From contig NC_066838.1 of the NCBI RefSeq assembly GCF_001640805.2, forward strand, positions 18,100,749 through 18,164,748: a DNA stretch of 64,000 nt, in the 5' to 3' direction. The stretch is from Lates calcarifer. Its lineage: Eukaryota; Chordata; Actinopteri; Centropomidae. The translations under genes and the position numbers were made by a program. Shown here piece after piece: positions 14,039-46,029 of the stretch. The notes below the pieces were generated by a model. That model had not been told where the DNA came from, did no database searches, and saw only the letters and a program-made list of their open reading frames with translations. The stretch's first letter is position 1; each line of letters opens with the position of its first letter.

Positions 14039-14044
14039 TTTATT
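14039..14044 (-). terminator. exorh: Polyadenylation signal for exorh
   Basis: The plus strand reads TTTATT, which is AATAAA on the minus strand. It lies about 0.8 kb after the rhodopsin stop codon, giving a 3' untranslated region of normal size. It sits about 240 bases from the plxnd1 signal, so the two transcripts converge almost end to end. Confidence 0.6.
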
Positions 14045-14836
14045 GCAGGACACAGAACAACTTCCACGAGATCCTAGCCTTTATACACTGAACAAAAACA
14101 ATATCCCGGTATCTCCCTAATACGCACACTGACATTCTGACATCCATTCAGTTCAAACACATAAACGTCCACCACACACACACATGCACAGCCAGTCTCT
14201 TGCAGGAGGTGCCTTCTCCCTGCAGAGGCTCTTTTCAGGTCCATCTGTTTACACTCACTTTTCAGTCAATGCCAGGAGAAAACGAACCACCTCTGCAAAG
14301 CTCCAAAGAGGAGCGACAAGAAGACGGTCCTGTCTGATGCCTTAAAAACTCATGAGATAACTAAACAAATTCATGACTAATTTTAACTAAGTATTCAGAA
14401 AATGGATTGTAAAGCGCATTTTTGGGGGGGATATAGAGCTGAAACAGTTACTTGAACAAGAATTGATGTGGATGAAATCATGTAGTGTGGTCTGTTGTAT
14501 TAGATTTTCACCATTTGTGTTTTTTTCGGGGGGGAAGCTTGGAATGTGTTCAGTTGGATCATCACACAAACAACACCCCCTTGATGCTGGGTTAAACTCT
14601 GTGAAGCCAGCTGAACACTTTCCATGATTAAATGGATTGAGAATAACACATGCTGGCTCTTGAGTATGTCAGTCCCACCAAAGGTGCCACTGCAGTGAAG
14701 ACACATGGAGAGATATGTCAAGAGGATTGGCCGATAGAACATAGTGCTGCTTGGCGGTGGAGGGTCCCTAGGTGAGCAGGGACAGATGGGAAGTGGAAGA
14801 GGAGGAGCCGGGGCTGGGGGTGGGGGTGATGGCAGG

Positions 14837-17481
14837 TCAAGCGGGGGCCACCTGGCTGGAAGAGACGGATGAGGTCTGGGTTTTGGAGACGGCGGCGGCA
14901 GCAGCCTCATCGTCTCCAAATGGGTTCTTTCCACAACACACCGTGGTGATCATGCAGTTTCTGAACTGAAGGGAGAAAGAAGTATTCAGATCCTTTACCT
15001 TTTACAAATACCAATACATTAATGTTAAAATATTCCATTACAAGTAAAAGTCCTGTGTTCAAAATCCCTCTGAAGTAGGAGTGCAGAAATATCAGCAAAA
15101 TATACTTAAAATATCAAAAGTATAAGTACTAATTACATAAAAATGTTCAGTGTAAATAGTATATTGTGTGTTAATATGTTTTCAAGACAACTGAAAGGAT
15201 GATTCCAGTATTTTTAAACTGAACCTGAACGTGTTTTTGGGTGTAAATGATTGCTAGAGACAAAAATAATTTGGAATCTCCACCTCAAACAGCTGCTGCA
15301 GCATAAACAAACGATGCACTCATCCCTGTCAAAGTGCGTCCACTAAAGTGATTGTTTTGCCAGTGACAGGCTCATATTGTTAGAAGTGTCTGACAACATT
15401 ATGGATAGGATTCCTACAGAAACAAACCTTTTTATTAAAGCGTAAGATCCTTTATGTTTAACCAGAAATATCACTGTATGTCACTACCAGACTCCATTGA
15501 GAAAAAACTATAATTTTAGCATGTTGAACACAGGAGTTGTATTTAGATAGATATTTGTCAGACATACCTGTTTGTTTAGCAGGATGTAGATGACTGGGTT
15601 GTACAGAGCAGCACTCTTGGCGAAGAAGGCCGGAGCCGTCATGAATACCGGTCCAAACTCAGTTCCCTGATTGGCAAAGATGTACCAAGCCACGCTGGCA
15701 TAGGGCACCCAGCACACCAGGAAGGAGATCACCATGACGATGACCATACGTGTCACTTCTTTCTCTGCTCTCTGGGTGGTTTCAGACTCCTGCTGCTGGG
15801 CTGCGGCCTGAGTACACACATACATAGCTTATTAACTTAAGAAATGACTGATCAGTGAAGCAAATGTCAACAAAAGATAAACTTATCACAGAATTAGACT
15901 ACCAAACTGACAGGTCTTTTAATCAAAGGACAGTAGATATACATGTATGCAAATAGATCTTTATTTTATGGATCAAAAAATTACAGATGGAGCCTTTAAA
16001 AACAGAAAGGCCTGCGCTTTATCAAAAGAATGTCAGCATTGTTTTTTTAACTATTTATAACCGCTACTACATTATCAATGTTGTAATTCTATTATTAATG
16101 AGGGCATCAGGATGACATAGTGAGCAGGCAGACTGCCCTTCAGCTTGAGGACCTGGGTATAAGCTGCCATGTTGGCAACAATCTGCCCTCCTGAAGTGTC
16201 CTTGAGCCATTAAATCCCTCACATCTCCAGAGACTCAGTTCTGTGATGTTCTAACCTCCCTGTGGAGGGGAAAAAGGTAAAAAGAAAAGGGGAAAAAAGG
16301 ACAGAAATTCTCTACAGGGATAAAGGAGGTATTGCATCCTTATTATTAATATTACATCTGACAGTGGTGTTCTTACCGCTCGCACAGTGCAGAGTAAGCG
16401 ACTGTAGCAGAAGAAGATGATGAAGAGGGGGATACAGAAATGGAGGACAAACATGTAGATGACAAATGAGGTGTTGTTGATCTCAGGCTTGGGAGTGTAG
16501 TAGTCAATCCCACAGGAACACTGCATTCCCTCTGGGATGTACCTGCATCCACACACATAATCATAATCTAAGAATTCCCATCAACACTATCACACACAAT
16601 ATTTGCTACCACATACCACGAACTGCTGCAAGTAAATAAAAATAATCTCTAAGGTGCTTCAATGTGTAAATAAGTTCAATATTTGTATGGTTTGAAAGCC
16701 TGGTAAGCACAGTCTAGACACTAAAACATACGGTACCGGGACCATCCAAACAGAGGAGGTGCAGCACAGGTCAGGGCCATGATCCATGTGAATGCCAGGC
16801 CAGCGATGGCATGTTTTTCCCCAAAGCGGAAGTTAGTCATTGGCTTGCAGACCACAATGTAGCGCTCAATAGCCAAAACCACCAGAGACCAGAGAGCAAT
16901 CTCCCCTGAGACACAGAAAAAAGAAGGCTGACATTTAATTGAAAAACATGCATTTTTACCCTGATATTACACTTTAACTTTCTTTAGATTTTAAGAATTC
17001 TCACACACAAAATTTCAGGTATGAAAGAGAATAGACAAAAGATAAAATTCACATTCAATGGCAGAATGAAAATATGTAACAGGTGAATTTATGCCCCATT
17101 TCACATGTCCTCTCTCTTACCTCCTAAGGTGGCGAAGAATCCTTCAATGTTGCAGCCGGTGACCCCTAAGATGAAATATCCGTGCAGGGCTGTGTAGAGA
17201 GTAACTGTGAAGCCCCCAACCACCATGAAGAGGTCGGCCACCGCCAGGTTGAGCAGTACGTAGTTCAGAGGAGTCCTCAGCTTTTTGTGTTTGATGGTGA
17301 CGTAGAGGGTGAGGAAGTTGATGGGGAAGGCAGTGATGATAAGGAACAGCATGTACGCGGCCACAAGAGAGTACTTCCAGGGCTCAGCTAGGTAGTACTG
17401 AGGGTATTCGAATGGGCTGCGAACCAACCCAGTCTTGTTAGACATGGGGACGTAAAAGTTGGGTCCTTCTGTGCCATTCAT
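14837..17481 (-). CDS. exorh: Intron-containing rhodopsin (pineal exo-rhodopsin), 354 aa
   Basis: This is a seven-transmembrane photopigment that binds 11-cis retinal and signals through transducin. Exons are 17121-17481, 16737-16905, 16377-16542, 15568-15807, 14837-14965: 361+169+166+240+129 nt, the classical five-exon rhodopsin pattern, with every border GT/AG. It starts [18 protein letters not shown] (N-glycosylation sites at N2 and N15). Visible residues include the E113 counter-ion (NIEGFF), E122 (GEIALW), the ERY motif, H211, W265, Y268 with A269, A292 and the retinal lysine K296 ([13 protein letters not shown], which also begins NPxxY). A CC palmitoylation pair follows FRNCMITTV, and the C-terminus is SSSQVAPA. 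In teleosts the retinal rh1 gene is intronless, so an intron-bearing copy beside plxnd1 and ift122 points to exorh. Tuning-site residues suggest a green-sensitive, rhodopsin-like pigment (inference). Confidence 0.95.
14969..15185 (+). mobile_element. Interspersed teleost repeat in exorh intron 4
   Basis: It begins GAAAGAAGTATTCAGATCC and continues TTCCATTACAAGTAAAAGTC, phrases shared with the copies near 10211 and 52719. It lies wholly inside the last rhodopsin intron. The family name was not verified. Confidence 0.6.
15222..15540 (+). mobile_element. Interspersed repeat, family shared with 52.56-53.09 kb and 54.34-54.52 kb
   Basis: It contains GTTTTTGGGTGTAAATGATT, a GCTAGAGACAAAAAT segment, AACAAACGATGCACTC and, at the end, TACCAGACTCCATTGAGAAA followed by GAACACAGGAGTTGT. 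The same blocks recur in the same order at 54343-54520 (5' part), inverted at 52790-53090, and at 52600-52660 (3' part). That makes it a family of mobile repeats. Confidence 0.65.
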
Positions 17482-17512
17482 GGCTGCTGCTGCTGCTGCT
17501 GCTGCTGTTGTT
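17482..17512 (-). repeat. GCA trinucleotide repeat directly upstream of the exorh start codon
   Basis: On the minus strand a run of GCA/ACA triplets ends immediately before the ATG. It is in frame with rhodopsin and would encode poly-alanine if translated. See the finding on the open upstream frame. Confidence 0.8.
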
Positions 17513-17702
17513 GCTGGTGACGATTTTTCTTCCTCTGAGACACTGGCTGAAACAGTCTGTGCCTCTTCTCTACGATAAAATGCTGTGAGGGAGACTTGTG
17601 GTGCAGCTGAAGTGCAAATGGGGGAGACAGGACGGAACAGATGGAGGGATGGATCTTGTGGAAGTGAGTTGTGCTCTGCAGACCCCCGAGGACGTGCGGC
17701 AC

Positions 17703-17728
17703 CTTTTAACAGGCCGGCCGGATTAGGG
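17703..17728 (-). promoter_or_regulatory. exorh: Candidate exorh core promoter: Crx/Otx-like site and TATA-like box
   Basis: On the minus strand CCCTAATCC (17720-17728) contains the photoreceptor/pineal Crx-Otx motif TAATCC. A TATA-like TTAAAAGG lies just downstream (17702-17709). Initiation about 30 bases further would give a leader of roughly 190-200 bases. The motifs are directly visible; promoter function is inferred. Confidence 0.4.
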
Positions 17729-17745
17729 ATGCACACGGAGCACAA

Positions 17746-18286
17746 GTGTTAGCAGAGATGGAATTAAGACACTCAATCTCAGACTGCCTCTCTCCCACTT
17801 TCACACATGCATACACGCAAAGCATTACAAGAGAAAACTCCAAAAATAGCTATGCGGTATGCTAAGCATTTTCAAGGTGAGAGGTTACAGCCATGGACTA
17901 TCCAAACCCCATCATTACTGTCATGTGCATCAATGTATCATCAGAATGAGACGAGAGAGTAGGAGGATGGCAAAGGGGAAACCAGCCTATCTGTGATTGA
18001 AACCATTCACAGTGGACAAACTACAAATGAAGTTTCTTAAGCAATCCAAACTTATTTGCATCCATGAAAGACTAATCCCTAACCACTGCATAACGCAGAG
18101 CTCAACTCATTGCCTTAAGTGTAATCAGAATCAGTGGGGCGTACTGCTCGTAGCATGCACTCTCACTCCGACTCTCTATTTCAGACATAAATCCTAAAGT
18201 TCAATCTAAAAAGAGTAAAAACTCAAGTGGTCTTAGAAATATTATTAATAAAACCCGCTGGAATAAAAAAAAATGCCCAAAAAAAG
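17746..18286. other. Intergenic sequence between exorh and the ift122 3' end
   Basis: I see no supported exon, RNA gene or clear repeat. It holds the distal exorh upstream region, and the ift122 transcript probably ends at its right edge. Confidence 0.6.
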
Positions 18287-18292
18287 TTTATT
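18287..18292 (-). terminator. ift122: Polyadenylation signal for ift122
   Basis: The plus strand reads TTTATT, i.e. AATAAA on the minus strand, about 600 bases after the ift122 stop codon. The interval 18293-18893 is therefore taken as 3' untranslated region. Confidence 0.6.
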
Positions 18293-18893
18293 GAAAAGAC
18301 TTGTTTTCTCTCATAACAATATAAAAATACATTCTTATAACTAAACAGATGACATATCTGATGCTGTTATAAAACATACGGCTTCAGTATACAGGCCAGT
18401 GGAATGCACTTGTTGGCAGATGTATCTGGCCTTTGTGAATAATAACATCCTCTACATAACAAATTGGTGTATTCTGTTAAGTCAAAATAGTGTGTTTTCC
18501 TTTTTTAAATAAATTTGTTTTCATGGCAATATTTTTTTACACTGTACACCCATGTTCCCTTTAAAGTGATGATGTTCTCAGTAATCTGATCCTAATAATC
18601 CAATCGGGTTGATTGGCTGATGGTGCACTTTTCTTACACTCTATAATGACCAAACACTACAGGTATTACTTCAGTCAACCAGCCGTCGGCTTCTCTTGAT
18701 GGGGAGCTCGAGGGAACAGCACATAATACATTCATGTCAAGTTAATGATAAACAAATATCTATGTATTTTACAGTGATCACTGTATTACAGAGCACAAGA
18801 ATAATGATGGAATGTCAGAAAATCAAGTACAGGATAAAAATCTGAAGGACAAAAAAGATTACAATAATTCAAATGTTTAAAATAGCTGCTAGG

Positions 18894-38135
<19,242 letters not shown>

Positions 38136-39280
38136 TTCCACCTTTTAACAAAAAAAACCCAATGATGTTTTTTATCAACAGGTTGTTGTTGCTCGATCGG
38201 TCGGTTTTTCATACTAAGCACTGTTTTCATGACTCGTTCGCACTGCGCAGACTCGGATCCAGTGTTGCCAGATTTGACTGACAAGACGTAGCTCACTCAG
38301 AGACTATAACCCACCCAGCCTATATTTGTTAACATTTTAGAAAATGAAGTTCGCCGAATTCTCTAATAACAGTTAATGTTTGCTATATATTATTGATTGT
38401 AAGACAGCTATTACTATGTTATTTTAACACCGAGAAAACTGAAAAACTTGATGATTCTCAGGCATGTTCTACAGTTATGAGTGTGTGAGTGTGATTTCTA
38501 AGCGGGTTTATGGACGATTATGTGAGATGGACATCGGTGAGACTGTATCTACAGAAATTTTAATCAAAATACTAAGTCAAAATATAAGTGTGTGTTCAGA
38601 TTAGACTAAGTTGTGACATTACTCTTTTGAAACAAAATGCCCTGTCCCTTTCATCTCACGCTATCTTTGTTTCAAGTATCTCCCTATGCGTATCCCTTAC
38701 AGTTAAAAAAAAAAAAACCCTGTGGACTGTAGTCTAACTTTACGTGGGTGAAAACCGCCCTAATGCTACAAAAAGGGGAAGCTAGGTTATAACAACCCGC
38801 CCAATTAACAAATTAGCCCAATTTGGCGGAAAAATCAACCAATCTGGCAACGCCGCTCGTATCTGCGCTTTATTTCCTGTGTGCAGAGCAAGCTGCAGTG
38901 CGTTCGCCAAGAGTACATTTACACTTCGATGTTGACATCAGAAAATAACCGGGAAGACGAAGTTTACTCATCTCCACATTTGTCCTACACGTCTGTAAGA
39001 AAGGAAGAGGTTCGGGGCAGAGCAGGATTCATGTATGTCATGCGCACCTATTTATCAGTCTGTTATTATTGACATCTAAGCGCTTTGCTGCTTATCATGT
39101 CCACATCTAACATCTGTGATACGTTATGCGGTGATACTTGCTTACTTTATGTGATGCTGAACAATGGAGAGAGTTCTTGTTTATGTTTTTGTCGGGTATT
39201 CTAGGTAATCTGAAACCACCCCGTCAGAATCCACCGCCGGATTCTCAGCCGGGTTCAGAAACGACAGCACACCTCTCAAA
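38136..39280. promoter_or_regulatory. Divergent promoter region shared by ift122 (-) and mbd4 (+)
   Basis: The two genes start head to head, with 1145 bases between their start codons. Human IFT122 and MBD4 are arranged the same way. CpG-containing text is seen at 38225-38260 and 38850-38880. An mbd4 5' non-coding exon probably starts near 38860-38900 and may join the AG at 39203-39204, but its donor could not be fixed. Confidence 0.6.
38265..38860. mobile_element. Possible DNA transposon between the ift122 and mbd4 promoters
   Basis: The left edge reads GTGTTGCCAGATTTGACTGA. The right edge, reverse-complemented, reads GCGTTGCCAGATTGGTTGAT, so GTTGCCAGATT faces outward at both ends about 590 bases apart. 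The right part (GGCGGAAAAATCAACCAATC) is wording I associate with dispersed teleost repeats. No target duplication was clear. Confidence 0.4.
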
Positions 39281-42074
<2,794 letters not shown>

Positions 42075-42286
42075 AAGGCAAAGTACGAGGAACTGCCAAG
42101 GAGGTTTTGTTGTGACACATTCAAGAAAGTCAGTTATATCACATAAACACTGCAGTTATGTAGATTTGTATATAAGCATGTATGATAAACTAGCACTGCT
42201 AAAACTGAATTGTCTTACAATTATGCTGTGATATTCTAGAGATATCAATGTTAGCCTTTCTTTAAAAAAAATTTTACTCACTATGT

Positions 42287-42292
42287 AATAAA
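42287..42292 (+). terminator. mbd4: Polyadenylation signal AATAAA for mbd4
   Basis: A canonical AATAAA lies about 210 bases after the mbd4 stop codon and about 480 bases before the next start codon. Confidence 0.75.
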
Positions 42293-42769
42293 ATGTTTTA
42301 AGTGGTTTAAAAGTTAAAATGTTTCATGAGTGGCTTATTTCTTGTGCCATCCCTTTACACATAGATGAGATCCAGAGATGTCTCCTGACTGTCTCTGGTT
42401 AGTCCATTGTCACAGGTTAATAATCTTTCTTGTTGTGTGTGCTGATGCATGGCCTTACACTCCACGCTGCAGCTTTCTTTTGGTGGGGGGGGGGGGGGGG
42501 GGGGGTAGCAACCTGATTCCCAAGGCAACTGTTGCCACCGCAAAACACTCAGTGAATGCACTGGCATGTCACGGTTTAATCTCTAACTAGTACCAGTGCG
42601 GTAATTTGCTGTATTTAAATTTGTAGTTGTGTTATGATTAATGCTAATATAATTGCAGCCTTAAGAAGAAAATTTAATTGTGCAAGATTTGACAATTTGG
42701 AAAGTTTAATTCTGCGTATGGACTGAACTTCTCTGGTGACCAAACAGAAGAAACAGCTTGAACTACAAG
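42293..42769. other. mbd4 to 210-aa gene intergenic region, with a 21-G run
   Basis: An uninterrupted run of 21 G lies at 42485-42505. The last 60 bases before 42770 are probably the 5' leader of the next gene. Nothing else is supported; open frames through the G run give poly-Gly or poly-Pro and are artefacts. Confidence 0.6.
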
Positions 42770-44086
42770 ATGAGACTACGTAAGAAAACATCTTTCTTTT
42801 TCCATTTGTTGTCTATTATAATTTTTGTAGTAAGCATGTTAATGTGCTGTGATTCTATTTGATTTATTTCAATTCTTCATTACCATAGCAGTCATCTCTG
42901 TACCTTCCACACCAGTGTGTATTCCTCATGACACACCTCCTGTCCGGCAGAGGCGCTGCCTGGTGGTCACTCCCATGATGCTTCCCATCATCTCAGACTC
43001 TGCCCGGCTGAGGACAAGCACTCAGGTGCGCCTAGATTCACTGACACTCCATCCATTGTGCAATTGTACTCCTGTCTCGTGGGGAGATGTTTGCTTTGAA
43101 GTAAAACAAAAAAAAAAAAAACTTTAATAAATCTGCTTCCTAGAGTATTCCAAGACTGAACCCTTTACATCCACCTCTGGTCCATAAACGCACCGTCAGT
43201 CTGGAGACGCCAGCTGTTCACCACCACAACCACCAGAGGACACTGATAATGCAGAGAAGAGAGCATTACAAGTAGGAGTATTTGACAGTCTCACTTACTA
43301 AAAAAATCTCAGAAAATCACTAGTGGTTATTCCATCTTTGCTTTGGAGGGCTGAGTTCAAAGTCACTGACTTGTAGTTTGATATGTCAGGTATCATCAAG
43401 TGTGGCGAAAACCCTTTTATGGAAGCAGCAGTGAAAGAGAAGAATACAGGTAAAAAGTATGAACACCTTCACTTCCACTTTCAAATACTGTATTTATGAG
43501 TCTTTTTATCCTCTAAATCTCTCCTGAATCACATTACATGCAGCATATAAACCTCCTGAAGTACTGGTGACAAAGAAAAGTCTTTGTTTTTCCTGTAGGA
43601 AGGAGCTGCGAGAGCAGTTAAAGAGGCAGATGGAGGAGAAATGTGTAGCACTGAAGCTACAGCTGGCCAGTAAAGTGAAGGAAGCTGAGAACATACGAGA
43701 AGTGGACCGCCTCGCCCTGTCCAGTGAAAGAGAACAAAGGATCCAGCACAGCAAAGCAATGACGGCGTACAGAGATGAGAACAAAAGGGTACCGTCCCAC
43801 ACATACATTATATATCTACCGCTAATGCTTTTGTGTTTATACCGCTTACAATAGTGTCCTGAGAATGCTTCAACATGCTGGCTGCTCTCAGGTTACAACA
43901 ATATACATGGGGAGTGTTTGAGGTTTTTCTCTTGTCTCTGATGTGTGTGTGTGTGTGTATGTGTTATGCGTGCAGCTAATGGAGCAGAGCTGGAGGGACA
44001 GAGCACTAACACGCTCCCAGGAGGTCCTGAAGGAGAGAGAGCTGCTGCACCTCAACCCCATTAACTGGAGTGGAACGCTGAAATAG
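42770..44086 (+). CDS. Uncharacterised coiled-coil-rich protein, 210 aa (EFCAB12 syntenic position)
   Basis: I do not recognise the product. Six exons join in frame: 42770-42779, 42892-43025, 43144-43271, 43390-43449, 43599-43788, 43976-44086 (633 nt), all GT/AG. The N-terminal third is rich in Pro and Arg (e.g. VRQRRCLVVTPMMLPIISDS). The middle has a His-rich stretch (AVHHHNHQRTL) and YHQVWRKPFYGSS. The C-terminal half is a charged helix (RKELREQLKRQMEEKC onwards), and the protein ends LNPINWSGTLK. No signal peptide, membrane segment or EF-hand is visible. In mammals the gene next to MBD4 in this orientation is EFCAB12, but without EF-hands that assignment rests on position only. The tiny first exon (ATGAGACTAC) is the least certain part. 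A ciliary or sperm role is conceivable from the style of the sequence, but that is speculation. Confidence 0.75.
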
Positions 44087-44856
44087 GTTGAACCTCAACA
44101 TCCAGAATCAAATTTTCACACTCAGGCCTCGCTGTAGCACTTAGACATGCATGAGTGTCAGATGAAGATGAGAAACAGCATATATAGTACATGTGATTAG
44201 TGCTGTGATAGCCATTGAAGGAGCTTAAGAGGGATATTTCTAGGATTTTGTTATACGATCTAAGAATGCCAATGTATTCCCAATCTTACTTCATAGAGGT
44301 TATATTACCGTACAGTAAATCCAAGATTTAAAAGAGTACGCCACAAATTTAGCATTACATTTCTGTAATACTGTCAGACTTAACAATATCATCTTTTTTA
44401 TCATCTTTAAACCTTCTTCCTACATTACACGCAATGCCACCTGACCGACAACAGTTCTGCTGAAGATATAGGTGTGGTATATAAGTAGCAGCTAAGGGAT
44501 GAGGAGCAGGCCACAAAGGTCCAGTAAGCTTACTTCCTTCTAACTCCTTCATACCCCCAGATGGTTTTCTTTTTCACATCTGTAGTTTCCTGACCCAAAT
44601 GAAATTTAAAAATTTTAAAAATCAGATTTCACGCAGCTCTCTTCAGGCGACAAACAACTGTGTGCAACTTTTTTCACATACATGCAGTAGCACTCCCCAA
44701 GACCTATAAACAAGCTTTGATGGCCATTTCATCTCCTTTAATTTCTGATTCAACATACAATTGTAGAAAATAATATTCCACAAGCTAGGATGTTTTCCCC
44801 TCATTCTGTTTATGTAAAGACCGGAGGAAACTTCACAAATTGAAATTAAAAATTCA

Positions 44857-44862
44857 AATAAA
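44857..44862 (+). terminator. Polyadenylation signal AATAAA for the 210-aa gene
   Basis: This is the first good AATAAA after the stop codon at 44086, implying a 0.8-kb 3' untranslated region (44087-44880). It lies 22 bases from the opposing creld1 signal. Confidence 0.5.
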
Positions 44863-44884
44863 AAAACATAGATAGTGACAGAGT

Positions 44885-44890
44885 TTTATT
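44885..44890 (-). terminator. creld1: Polyadenylation signal for creld1
   Basis: The plus strand reads TTTATT (AATAAA on the minus strand), about 1.1 kb after the creld1 stop codon. The interval 44891-46029 is taken as creld1 3' untranslated region; no other gene is supported in it. Confidence 0.5.
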
Positions 44891-46029
44891 GTAAAGCAAA
44901 CATCTATAATGAACAATGACCCTGTGGACAACTTTCCACACTAGGAAAACCAAAGCTAAATTAGATGGACGGATAAGAAGTGATGCTTCAATGGCTTTCT
45001 AACATGATGCTACTATACCTGCTAGAATTACAATTTAACAGATTTTTAAAAACTGCATTGAAAATGCACACAAAAATACACAGAGGAAATGTCAAGAGCA
45101 GAATATGATAAACATCTTTCCAATAAATATTGCTTTCAAAATAAATTAAAGGCAACAGAAAATGGCTTGCACCATCAAGATCGGAGCTGGTATTTACCTA
45201 AGCACATTCCTTTAAAGTGGTCAATAGCAGTAATGTTGGTGATCTGGCAGCTGTTAAAAGTCAGTCTTCCATGCCAAAGTAAGACAAATTAACAGATATG
45301 GTGTATTATCTTTCATTCCAATTTCTATTATCATGCAGTATTACTAAAAAGAATCATTCAGGAAATTAGGAGATAAAAAGTCATTCTGTGAACATAAATA
45401 ACCAGTGGTTCATTATGGAAATATCCCAGAGTTTCAATGAGCTTTCTGTTTGGGCTGATTTGGGAAATTCTTAGAATTTCCTCATCTTACCCCATAGCAA
45501 AAAAGCTGTGTGCAGTGTTGCAGTAACCTGGCACAGTCAACAAACCAACCTACCATTCAAACTATGGGAAAAGCTCTGCTTCACAGCAATGACGGTGAAA
45601 AACGATAGACGTGATGACTGGAGGTTTTGATTGTGTGGAAGAAAACGACATCATTTCTTGAGCAACATTGAGGCCAGATGAAACATCCAAATGCATAATA
45701 GATTTTAACAATCAGTAGTGGTCTCTATGTCACCCTTCTTCCCAACAAAGTTGAGGTAGGGGATTGAGTTCCTTTATATCAGTGCAGTGTAGCCTTGTTA
45801 TTCCCTCTTCAAGATTTATGGCTCCATAGCCTTTAAGTTCTCACTTTGTCCTGCATTATCCCATTCATAAACATAAATGAACCCAAGCCCTTTCAAGTAA
45901 CTCCCCAGACCAAAATAAATCCCTGAAAGGCTAGCATTGTAGGGATAGTTTCCTGTCCCAGTTGAGTCTTATTCACTTTCACTGGCTGGTAGTCCAAGGT
46001 CCTTTTATTGAATCGTGGCCACAGACAGT

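Noticed and set aside
14500..14934. 144-codon proline-rich minus-strand frame
   Set aside because: It is an alternative frame of the last rhodopsin exon plus its 3' untranslated region; the correct frame ends SSSQVAPA.
17478..17702. Minus-strand open frame with a poly-glutamine tract overlapping the exorh leader
   Set aside because: It is the alternative frame of the GCA triplet run before the rhodopsin start. It has no splice or homology support.
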